Assembly: GCA_031288885.1 (NCBI GenBank)
Contig: JAITQP010000031.1
Coordinates: forward strand, 1 to 6,487
Origin: Prevotellaceae bacterium
GTDB taxonomy: Bacteria > Bacteroidota > Bacteroidia > Bacteroidales > UBA932
Direction: 5' to 3'
Length of the DNA stretch: 6,487 bases
Under the pieces are notes generated by a model. That model worked only from the letters and a program-made list of their open reading frames with translations, was not told the origin of the DNA and made no database searches. How positions within the stretch are numbered: the stretch's first letter is position 1; the number at the start of each line of letters is the position of its first letter. Both the position numbers and the translations under genes were made by a program. Shown here piece after piece: positions 1 through 5,406 of this stretch.

Positions 1-19
1 TTTTCAACTAAAAAAACAT

Positions 20-27
20 TACCTTTG
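20..27 (+). promoter_or_regulatory. Candidate Bacteroidetes -7 promoter element
   Basis: The octamer TACCTTTG fits the Bacteroidetes sigma-ABfr -7 consensus TAnnTTTG exactly. It lies 26 bases before the GH43 start codon, which would give a short leader of about 20 bases. The matching -33 TTTG would fall at or before the left edge of the window, so it cannot be checked. The leader is A-rich and has no strong Shine-Dalgarno, as is usual in this phylum. A chance match in an operon's intergenic gap is possible. Confidence 0.42.
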
Positions 28-53
28 GGCAACCTAAATAAAGCACCTCAGCT

Positions 54-1610
54 ATGTTTATTCAACGAAGCGTAAAATTATCCGTGACCTGCGGCGCGCT
101 CCTGCTCTTTGCTGCAGGCGGCAGCCCTGCCCGTTCGGGCGCGTGGGGCGATCAGGGCAACGGAACGTACATTAACCCCATCCTGAACGCCGACTACTCC
201 GACCCCGACGTTATCCGCGTGGGGGAGGATTACTACATGGTTTGCTCCGAGTTCCACTTCATGGGCATGCCCGTGCTGCACTCCAAAGATTTGGTAAGCT
301 GGACAATCGTAGGCAGGGTTTACGACGAGCTCAAGCTGTCGCCGGGCTACGATACCCTCGGTCGCTACGCCGGCGGCAGCTGGGCGCCCTCCCTGCGCTA
401 CCACAACGGCAGGTTCCGGATTTACTTTTGCACCCCCCACGAGGGGCTTTTTACGACCGCCGCCGACCGTCCGGAAGGCCCATGGGATACCCTGACGCAG
501 GTGGCGAGCGTTGCCCGCTGGGAAGACCCTTGCCCCTTTTGGGATGAAGACGGGCAAGGCTACTTGGCGCGAAGCCGGCATGGGGCAGGCCCCATATACA
601 TCCACAAGCTCAGCGCCGACGGAAAAACGCTGGCGGACGACGGGGTGATTGTCTATACCGGGCCTGTGGCGGAGGGGCCAAAGCTCCACAAGCGCAACGG
701 GTACTACTACATCAGCATCCCCGAAGGGGGCGTATCTACCGGCTGGCAAACGATACTGCGCTCGCGCAACATCTACGGGCCGTACGAAAAAAAGGTCGTG
801 CTTGAGCAGGGCTCCACCGGCGTCAACGGGCCTCACCAAGGCGCATGGGTGGACACGCCCAACGGCGAGTGGTGGTTTGTGCACTTCCAGAGCGTAAACA
901 ACGTTGGGCGCGTATGCCACCTGCAGCCCATGCGCTGGAAGGACGGCTGGCCTGCCGTTGGCGTGGACGTGGACATGAACGGCGTAGGCGAGCCGGTATA
1001 CGTGTGGCGCAAGCCGGACGTAGGTCGCGCGTACCCCATGCAAACACCCCAAACGTCGGACGAGTTCGCTGCGGAGCGGCTCGGCCTCCAGTGGGCGTGG
1101 AACCACAACCCGGCGCACGGCGCATGGTCGCTCTCCCGTCGCCCGGGCTGCCTGACCCTAACCGCCTTGCCCGCGCCCTCCTTTCTGAAAGCCAAAAACA
1201 CCCTGACGCAAAAAATTATGGGAAACAGCGGCGTGGCAACAACCCTGCTGCTGGCAGGCGAAATGGAGGAGGGGCAAAAGGCAGGGCTCTGCCTCATGGG
1301 AAAGCAGTATAACCTTATCGGCATGGTAAGGGAGAACGGGAAAAACACCCTGTTTGTAGATATAAACGGCGAGATGCTAAAGGTGCAGGGCAGCTTCAGG
1401 CAAGTATTTCTGCGGGTAAGCGTTTCGGCGGAGGAGGGAAGCAACCGCTTTTACTACAGCACGGACAGCAAGACCTACCACCCCATAGGGGAGAAATTTA
1501 CCGCCAACAGCGGTTTTTGGAAAGGCCCCAAGCTGGGGCTGTTTAGCTACAACGAAAAAGGCAGCGGCGGCAGCGCACACTTTGAGTGGTTTCGCTACGA
1601 GCACGATTAG
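54..1610 (+). CDS. Secreted glycoside hydrolase family 43 (beta-xylosidase/alpha-L-arabinofuranosidase type)
   Basis: This is a predicted exported enzyme of 518 residues that removes xylose or arabinose units from plant polysaccharide side chains. Residues 1-30 form a signal peptide with a hydrophobic core (GALLLFAAGG). The five-bladed beta-propeller spans about 38-320. All three GH43 acidic residues are visible: Asp50 as general base in YSDPDVIRVG, Asp158 as pKa modulator in WEDPCPFWDEDG, and Glu207 as general acid in AEGPKLHKRNGYYY. The segment GPHQGAWVDTPNGEWWFVHF (259-278) is typical of the branch that carries a C-terminal beta-sandwich, which here covers about 335-518 (TSDEFAAERLGLQW onward). 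Length is normal for this two-domain form. The ATG at 54 was chosen because it gives an intact signal peptide. The GH28 gene follows after 16 bases, so the two are probably co-transcribed and used together on pectic or arabinoxylan-type material. Family assignment is secure; substrate is inferred and could be xylan, arabinan or galactan side chains. Confidence 0.93.
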   Translation: MFIQRSVKLSVTCGALLLFAAGGSPARSGAWGDQGNGTYINPILNADYSDPDVIRVGEDYYMVCSEFHFMGMPVLHSKDLVSWTIVGRVYDELKLSPGYDTLGRYAGGSWAPSLRYHNGRFRIYFCTPHEGLFTTAADRPEGPWDTLTQVASVARWEDPCPFWDEDGQGYLARSRHGAGPIYIHKLSADGKTLADDGVIVYTGPVAEGPKLHKRNGYYYISIPEGGVSTGWQTILRSRNIYGPYEKKVVLEQGSTGVNGPHQGAWVDTPNGEWWFVHFQSVNNVGRVCHLQPMRWKDGWPAVGVDVDMNGVGEPVYVWRKPDVGRAYPMQTPQTSDEFAAERLGLQWAWNHNPAHGAWSLSRRPGCLTLTALPAPSFLKAKNTLTQKIMGNSGVATTLLLAGEMEEGQKAGLCLMGKQYNLIGMVRENGKNTLFVDINGEMLKVQGSFRQVFLRVSVSAEEGSNRFYYSTDSKTYHPIGEKFTANSGFWKGPKLGLFSYNEKGSGGSAHFEWFRYEHD

Positions 1611-1626
1611 CTCCAACCTCTAAATC

Positions 1627-3129
1627 ATGAAAAAAAACATCATACTAATAGCCGGCGGGCTGCTAACCTCCTCAACCCTCTTTGCAGGGCAATACAGCAT
1701 TGCCAGCTTTGGGGCAACGCCCGACACAGCCGTTTTGAGCACGCAGGCCATACAAAGCGCCATAGACGCCTGCTCGGCGAGCGGCGGCGGGCAGGTCGTT
1801 ATCCCTGCCGGGCACTACAAAACGGGGTCAATATTCCTGAAAAGCGGGGTCGATTTGCACCTCGAAAGCGGCGCCGTGCTGTGGGGCAGCAAAAACCTTG
1901 CCGACTACGTCAAGGTAAAGCCCGCCTACGTGTCCCTGCGCACGCAGGAGGCAACCATACAGCTGATATACGCCGAAAATGCAGCGCAGGTTTCCATCAC
2001 CGGGCAGGGCGTCATCGACGGGCAGGGCAGCGGCTTTGCAAAGCTCACGTGGAACGACGAGGGCGTCACCCGCCCGCACCTGCTGCGCTTTGTTACGTGC
2101 AGCGGCGTGACCGTGCGGGGCGTGACGCTACGAAGCTCCGGCTGCTGGATGCAGCACTACCTTGCCTGCGAAAACCTGCAGATTAGCGGCGTGCGCGTAT
2201 TCAACCGCAACAACTACAACAACGATGCGCTCGATATTGACGGTTGCCGCAACGTAACCGTCTCCGACCTCATAGCCGACTCGGACGACGACGGCGTCAC
2301 CCTGAAGAGCACCTCCCCCAAGCCGTGCGAAAACATCACCATCACCGGCTGCGTGATTAGCAGCCGCTGCAACGCCATAAAGCTGGGGACTGAAACAACC
2401 GGAGGGTTTCGGAATATCAACATTTCCGGCTGCGTGGTCAAGCCTTCGGAGGTGGCCGCGCCGGCGTTCTTTGGGCGAGAGGGGGGCATTTCGGCAGTTT
2501 CGCTCGAAGTTGTCGATGGCGGGGTGATGGAGGGCGTCTCCGTTTCAAACCTCACGGTTGACGGAACCGAAGCGCCGCTGTTTATCCGCTTGGCAAACAG
2601 GGCGCGCCCCTACCGCGAGGGAGCTACGGTTGACCACGTCGGGCAAATTCGCGGGGTGATGATTAGCAACGTACACATAAGAAACGCCGGCAAAACGGGC
2701 TGCTCCATAACCGGGCTGCCCCAGCACCCCGTCAGCAACGTTCGCCTGAGCAACATCGTGTACGGGCAGGCGGGTGGAGGAGCTGCGGGCGACGCCGACA
2801 GGGAGGTGGAGGAAAAGCCGGAGGAATACCCCGAGGCCACCATGTTCGGCACGCTGCCGGCCTACGGCTTCTACATTCGCCACGCCGCCAACGTTGCCCT
2901 TGAGGGCGTGGCGCTAACCGCCGCAACCCCAGACGCCCGCCCTGCGCTGCACCTCGAGGACGTGGAGGGGGCTGTGCTCGGCGGCATACAGCTGCAGGGC
3001 GGCGAAAAGGCAAAGGCAAATATCCGCCTGCGGGCAAGCCGGAAAATCATCATCGGCGAGCCGGTGGTGGACGGCAAGCCCGGCGCGATTATAGATAGCG
3101 ACAGGGCGAGCACGCTTACCGAAAGGTAG
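1627..3129 (+). CDS. Secreted GH28 polygalacturonase-like enzyme with altered motif III
   Basis: This 500-residue right-handed beta-helix protein is predicted to hydrolyse galacturonic-acid-containing backbones in the periplasm or at the cell surface. Residues 1-20 are a signal peptide (MKKNIILIAGGLLTSSTLFA). The early segment YSIASFGATPDTAVLSTQAI is the usual Bacteroidetes GH28 entry strand, and repeated turns such as NVTVSDL and NITITGC mark the helix coils. Motif I is NNDALDID (Asp200) and motif II is DSDDDGVTLKS (Asp221/Asp222), which supply the catalytic aspartates. Where classical enzymes have Gly-His-Gly there is Ser-Arg-Cys (246-248), followed by NAIKLGTE. A later FIRLANR (319-325) may serve the motif IV role. 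The C-terminal segment PEATMFGTLPAYGFYIRHA is typical of this clade. It follows the GH43 gene by 16 bases and has no promoter of its own that I can see. It may be an exo-acting or rhamnogalacturonan-type member rather than a standard endo-polygalacturonase. Confidence 0.9.
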   Translation: MKKNIILIAGGLLTSSTLFAGQYSIASFGATPDTAVLSTQAIQSAIDACSASGGGQVVIPAGHYKTGSIFLKSGVDLHLESGAVLWGSKNLADYVKVKPAYVSLRTQEATIQLIYAENAAQVSITGQGVIDGQGSGFAKLTWNDEGVTRPHLLRFVTCSGVTVRGVTLRSSGCWMQHYLACENLQISGVRVFNRNNYNNDALDIDGCRNVTVSDLIADSDDDGVTLKSTSPKPCENITITGCVISSRCNAIKLGTETTGGFRNINISGCVVKPSEVAAPAFFGREGGISAVSLEVVDGGVMEGVSVSNLTVDGTEAPLFIRLANRARPYREGATVDHVGQIRGVMISNVHIRNAGKTGCSITGLPQHPVSNVRLSNIVYGQAGGGAAGDADREVEEKPEEYPEATMFGTLPAYGFYIRHAANVALEGVALTAATPDARPALHLEDVEGAVLGGIQLQGGEKAKANIRLRASRKIIIGEPVVDGKPGAIIDSDRASTLTER

Positions 3130-3150
3130 CGGCAGGAAACGGAAAGGATG

Positions 3151-3240
3151 GGTGTAGCTGACCTCCCTACGGGGAATGGCGAAGTTTTCAGCGGAGGTTG
3201 CTGCAAAAACCGCGGTAGCGGTTGTTCGCAGACCTACACC
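3151..3240 (+). other. Candidate structured RNA, three-way junction, function unknown
   Basis: The gap between the GH28 gene and the folate-cycle gene can fold into a closed three-way junction. P1 pairs GGTGTAG (3151-3157) with CTACACC (3234-3240). P2 pairs ACCTCC (3161-3166) with GGAGGT (3193-3198). P3 pairs AACCGC with GCGGTT (3208-3223) around a GGTA loop, with TGC/GCA below it (3202-3204 with 3228-3230). All listed pairs are exact Watson-Crick matches. It ends about 40 bases before the cyclo-ligase ATG, with a T-rich stretch between. I do not recognise it as a THF, TPP or other riboswitch. It could be a regulatory leader, a 3' end structure of the upstream operon, or a dispersed intergenic repeat. 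The strand is assumed from the neighbouring genes. Confidence 0.4.
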
Positions 3241-3279
3241 GCGCAACGTGTGACTTTTATTTTCTTAATTTTTACATAG

Positions 3280-3801
3280 ATGACATACAAGCAAGAAATC
3301 CGTAGGGAAATGAAGTCGCTGCTGTACCGGCTTTCGCCGCCGGAAATTGCGGCAAAATCCGAAGCCATCTGGCGGCAGGTGGAGCAGCTGGAGGCGTTTC
3401 GGCGTGCAAGCGTTGTGCTGCTCTACGCCTCGCTCCCCGACGAGGTGCAAACGCAGCACTTTATGCGGCGCCACATCATGCATTTGCGGCTGCTGCTGCC
3501 CATCGTGCACGGCAGCACGCTGCTCGTGGGCGACGCCACCGCGCTGAAGCAAAGCGAGCAGCTCGGCATCCTTGAGCCTGTGCAGGCGCTTGCCGAAATC
3601 CCCCCAATTGACGTGGCCATCATCCCCGGCGTTGCATTTGACAGGCAAAACAACCGCTTGGGGCGCGGAAAGGGCTACTACGACAGGCTGCTCTCAGCCG
3701 TCAGCACGTACAAAATCGGCGTATGCTTCAGCTGCCAGCTGCTGGGGAGCGTCCCGCACAACGATAAGGACGTGAAAATGGACGTGGTGGTTAGTGGTTA
3801 A
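3280..3801 (+). CDS. 5-formyltetrahydrofolate cyclo-ligase (MTHFS; YgfA/Fau family)
   Basis: This cytoplasmic enzyme uses ATP to convert 5-formyltetrahydrofolate to 5,10-methenyltetrahydrofolate, returning the storage folate to one-carbon metabolism. At 173 residues it has the normal family length. The N-terminus YKQEIRREMKSLL carries the basic residues that bind phosphate, and LLYASLPDEVQTQHF (48-62) and LGILEP (95-100) match conserved family positions. The signature is clear: IPGVAFDRQNNRLGRGKGYY (115-134), followed by Asp135-Arg136, forming the ATP and folate site. The C-terminus DVKMDVVVSG is also typical. It is preceded by a T-rich leader and possibly by a structured RNA. Its TAA stop (3799-3801) lies inside the first unit of a heptamer array, so the repeat begins exactly at the gene's end. 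It has no evident functional link to the hydrolase pair upstream. Confidence 0.95.
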   Translation: MTYKQEIRREMKSLLYRLSPPEIAAKSEAIWRQVEQLEAFRRASVVLLYASLPDEVQTQHFMRRHIMHLRLLLPIVHGSTLLVGDATALKQSEQLGILEPVQALAEIPPIDVAIIPGVAFDRQNNRLGRGKGYYDRLLSAVSTYKIGVCFSCQLLGSVPHNDKDVKMDVVVSG

Positions 3802-3832
3802 TGATTAATGATTAATGATTAATGATTAATGG
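3798..3832 (+). repeat. Heptamer array 1, TTAATGA/G x5
   Basis: Four perfect tandem copies of TTAATGA are followed by one TTAATGG, then by CGCGAGGCGTG. The first copy supplies the stop codon of the cyclo-ligase gene. An equivalent five-unit array with nearly the same right flank lies 518 bases downstream at 4316. The two arrays bracket the SUMF1-like segment as direct repeats. Confidence 0.9.
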
Positions 3833-3876
3833 CGCGAGGCGTGTAACCACTGCACCTGCAGCGCTGCGCGCCCCTG

Positions 3877-3943
3877 CCCGTCATTCCGACCGGAGCGCGC
3901 GCAGCGGAGAACCGGAGCGAAGCGAAGCAACCGGAGCGCTCAG
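3877..3943 (+). repeat. REP-like intergenic repeat, short form
   Basis: The segment CGTCATTCCGACCGGAGCGC near 3879 recurs almost exactly at about 4717 and 5035 inside the duplicated block downstream. Here it is followed by a different tail in which ACCGGAGCG occurs three times (3889, 3911, 3930). It belongs to the same dispersed intergenic family as the later repeats and codes for nothing recognisable. Confidence 0.65.
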
Positions 3944-3972
3944 TAACATTCTTTGAGCATTTTTTTACGCGC

Positions 3973-3999
3973 AGGGGGAACGCTTACGGCGCTCCCCCT
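3973..3999 (+). other. Hairpin just upstream of the SUMF1-like segment
   Basis: AGGGGGAACGC (3973-3983) faces GCGCTCCCCCT (3989-3999) across a five-base loop. Ten of eleven positions pair, with a single A.C mismatch (3980/3992). There is no T-run after it, so it is not an ordinary terminator on the plus strand. It starts 45 bases before the segment at 4018-4149 and could be part of that RNA. Confidence 0.55.
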
Positions 4000-4017
4000 C
4001 ACAGGGGTACCCGCCGC

Positions 4018-4149
4018 AACGGCTCTTACCGCGTGCTCCGCGGCGGCAGCTGGGGCAACAGCGCGAGCAACAGTCGCGTCGCTTAGCGCGGCAACAGCAC
4101 GCCCGGCAACAGCAGCAGCAACATCGGCATCCGCCTCGTGTTGCCGTAG
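4018..4149 (+). other. SUMF1/FGE C-terminal-like segment; candidate DGR template repeat (TR)
   Basis: Read from 4018, this segment gives NGSYRVLRGGSW, then GNSASNSRVA, a TAG stop (4084-4086), RGNSTPGNSSSN, and IGIRLVLP with a final TAG (4147-4149). That is the hallmark end of SUMF1/FGE-sulfatase domains (consensus about YRVLRGGSW...CRVAxR...GFRLVLP), yet no gene leads into it. Between 4054 and 4131 there are 21 adenines, all at first or second codon positions, with five AAC and six AGC codons. The clearest mismatches to the consensus are Ser for Cys (AGT), the stop (TAG), Ser for Arg (AGC) and Ile for Phe (ATC). Each could be restored by changing one adenine. This is the pattern of a DGR template, whose adenines are randomised when copied into a variable repeat. 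The SUMF1-domain gene starting at 5407 is the natural target. The alternative is a decayed 3' fragment of a paralogue. No reverse transcriptase or Avd gene is in view. Confidence 0.62.
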
Positions 4150-4222
4150 CTCCGCGGGTTTTGGTTTGGCCTTAGCTTACAGGAAAGACGGACGTCACAG
4201 GTAAACAGGCGGGCTGCCCTGT

Positions 4223-4240
4223 CCTCCGCGCAGGCGGAGG
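4223..4240 (+). other. Perfect 7-bp hairpin downstream of the SUMF1-like segment
   Basis: CCTCCGC (4223-4229) pairs perfectly with GCGGAGG (4234-4240) across a GCAG loop. It lies 73 bases after the end of the SUMF1-like frame. DGR systems often have a GC-rich hairpin just beyond the variable-repeat copy. Here it is beside the candidate template, so the comparison is only suggestive. Confidence 0.5.
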
Positions 4241-4248
4241 CGAATAGC

Positions 4249-4268
4249 GGGGGAGGGGTCTCTCCCCC
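4249..4268 (+). other. G-run/C-run hairpin
   Basis: GGGGGAG (4249-4255) can pair with CTCCCCC (4262-4268) around a six-base loop. Other registers of the G and C runs are possible. It sits directly between the 4223-4240 hairpin and the terminator-like stem, giving three consecutive stems after the SUMF1-like segment. Confidence 0.4.
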
Positions 4269-4272
4269 CCCG

Positions 4273-4314
4273 AAAAGGTGGCGTTAGTAGCCGCGCGCGA
4301 AAGCGCCACCTTTT
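4273..4314 (+). terminator. Bidirectional terminator-like stem-loop
   Basis: AAAAGGTGGCG (4273-4283) is the exact reverse complement of CGCCACCTTTT (4304-4314), giving an 11-bp stem with A-run and T-run ends. The 20-base loop is GC-rich. It could end a short non-coding transcript through the SUMF1-like segment. It immediately precedes the second heptamer array. Confidence 0.6.
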
Positions 4315-4315
4315 G

Positions 4316-4350
4316 TTAATGATTAATGGTTAATGATTAATGATTAATGG
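4316..4350 (+). repeat. Heptamer array 2, TTAATGA/G x5
   Basis: Five tandem units (TTAATGA, TTAATGG, TTAATGA, TTAATGA, TTAATGG) are followed by CGCGAAGCGTGG. Unit number and right flank match array 1 at 3798-3832, differing by one base in CGCGARGCGTG. With that array it forms a direct-repeat bracket around the cassette that holds the candidate template. Confidence 0.9.
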
Positions 4351-4398
4351 CGCGAAGCGTGGCATCTCTGCGCGAACGGCAGGCGTGCGGCGGCGGCG

Positions 4399-4678
4399 GC
4401 ATTCCGTAGGAATGCATCGCTCGGTAGAAAATGCGACCACATAAAATCACCTGCATTCCGTTAGGAATGCACCCACCGCATAGCGGGGTAGCCCTGAAAG
4501 GGCTTCATCTTCGTAACCGCAGGTCGGCGACCTGCGGATGGACGGCGCACCCCACGCCTCCTGCCTGTAAAGGCAGGACATGGTGGCTTAGCGGTGCGTC
4601 CTGTGGTTGCATTCCTACGGAATGCGGGGTTGCCGTGAGGTCACGCTTTCTACCGAGCGATGCATTCCTACGGAATGC
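4399..4678. repeat. Palindrome cluster framed by a 32-base inverted repeat
   Basis: The outer arms, 4399-4430 and 4647-4678, are exact reverse complements over 32 bases. Each arm itself contains the palindrome GCATTCCGTAGGAATGC or its complement. Inside are further stems: 4452-4471 (TGCATTCC/GGAATGCA), 4490-4504 (AGCCCT/AGGGCT), 4517-4537 (CCGCAGGTC/GACCTGCGG) and 4559-4578 (TCCTGCC/GGCAGGA), plus another GCATTCC/GGAATGC copy just after 4608. The short reading frames over this region are palindrome artefacts (peptides such as CIPTECG and HSYGMR). This looks like clustered intergenic palindromic repeats, perhaps with extensive folding as RNA. No transposase is present. Confidence 0.8.
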
Positions 4679-4680
4679 GG

Positions 4681-4998
4681 GCACGCTTTGCGCCACTGCC
4701 TCCCCCCCGCGGAGCCGTCATTCCGACCGGAGCGCGCGAGCAACGAGCGCGCGGAGCGGAGGAATCTCCCCGCAAACCGCCGTCGCTCCGGTCGCAATGG
4801 CGCGAAGCGTGCACACGGGACGACAGTATGCGAGGAGGTTCCTCGGCTACGCTCGGAATGACGGGCGGTAGTGGGGGGAAAGGGGGCGCGAAGCGTGCAC
4901 GCGGGACGACAGTATGCGAGGAGGTTCCTCGGCTACGCTCGGAATGACGGGCGGTAGTGGGGGGAAAAGGGGCGCGACGCGTGCAAACCGCCGTCGCC
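4681..4998. repeat. 318-base duplicated block, copy 1
   Basis: This block and the next are offset by exactly 318 bases and are nearly identical. The head (4681-4798) starts with CACGCTTTGCGCC and contains the inverted pair GACCGGAGCG (4725-4734) and CGCTCCGGTC (4784-4793). It is followed by two tandem 86-base sub-repeats (4799-4884 and 4885-4970), each beginning GGCGCGAAGCGTGC, and by a truncated third start at 4971. The opening motif is the near reverse complement of the sub-repeat start, so the block mixes orientations like a bacterial interspersed mosaic element. Overlapping reading frames on both strands are repeat artefacts. Confidence 0.88.
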
Positions 4999-5302
4999 GC
5001 ACGCTTTGCGCCACTGCCTCCCCCCCGCGGAGCCGTCATTCCGACCGGAGCGCGCGAGGAACGAGCGCGCGGAGCGGAGGAACCTCCCCGCAAACCGCCG
5101 TCGCTCCGGTCGCAATGGCGCGAAGCGTGCACACAGGACGACAGTATGCGAGGAGGTTCCTCGGCTACGCTCGGAATGACGGGCGGTAGTGGGGGGAAGA
5201 GGGGCGCGAAGCGTGCACACGGGACGACAGTATGCGAGGAGATTCCTCGGCTCCGCTCGGACTGACGGGCGGTAGGGGGGGGAAAAGGGGCGCGAAGCGT
5301 GC
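4999..5302. repeat. 318-base duplicated block, copy 2 (slightly short)
   Basis: This is the second copy of the block, with the same head and two 86-base sub-repeats (5117-5202 and 5203-5288), and a final truncated sub-repeat start at 5289. It differs from copy 1 at scattered single bases, for example GAGGAACGAG against GAGCAACGAG and GGAACCTCC against GGAATCTCC. The last sub-repeat is the most diverged. The repeat stops where the sequence turns AT-rich before the next gene. Confidence 0.87.
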
Positions 5303-5305
5303 TGA

Positions 5306-5406
5306 GCGCAATGCTATATTATAAATCATTATTTGAGAAAAACCATTGGATTTTATGCAACAAATCATTTTAATAATTATTAACAACTAAAAAAAACAAA
5401 AACATC
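5306..5406 (+). promoter_or_regulatory. AT-rich leader of the SUMF1-domain gene
   Basis: About 100 bases of strongly AT-rich sequence separate the GC-rich repeat block from the ATG at 5407. The last 30 bases are A-rich without a Shine-Dalgarno, as in other Bacteroidetes leaders. A TTTG at 5332-5335 could serve as a -33 element, but I find no convincing TAnnTTTG at the right spacing. The promoter is inferred from composition only. Confidence 0.35.

Noticed and set aside
1..53. End of an upstream gene
   Set aside because: The short left edge is AT-rich and shows no recognisable coding end. Only a promoter-like octamer is supported.
78..1118. Long reading frame of 346 codons on the minus strand
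   Set aside because: It lies fully inside the GH43 gene, whose catalytic motifs are intact. The minus-strand product is low-complexity with no recognisable domain. It is a shadow frame of GC-rich coding DNA.
3151..3240. THF riboswitch or 6S RNA upstream of the cyclo-ligase gene
   Set aside because: The sequence and stem arrangement do not match the THF riboswitch core as I know it. The element is only half the usual 6S length and lacks its long rod with a central bubble.
3953..4204. 83-codon plus-strand frame rich in Ala, Thr and Ser
   Set aside because: It is the shifted frame of the SUMF1-like segment. Its Ala/Thr/Ser richness comes from reading AAC and AGC codons out of phase.
4431..5265. 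Many overlapping frames of 60-154 codons on both strands
   Set aside because: They are translations of palindromic and tandem repeats, with recurrent peptides such as IPTECG and SERSRGTSS. They have no consistent start, no domain and no codon signature.
4799..5302. CRISPR array
   Set aside because: The 86-base units abut directly with no unique spacers, are too long for CRISPR repeats, and occur with inverted pieces. No cas genes are nearby.
3802..5406. DGR reverse transcriptase, Avd or transposase gene within the window
   Set aside because: I found no frame with reverse transcriptase motifs such as YxDD, no Avd-like four-helix protein and no transposase. Any such gene would lie outside the window.
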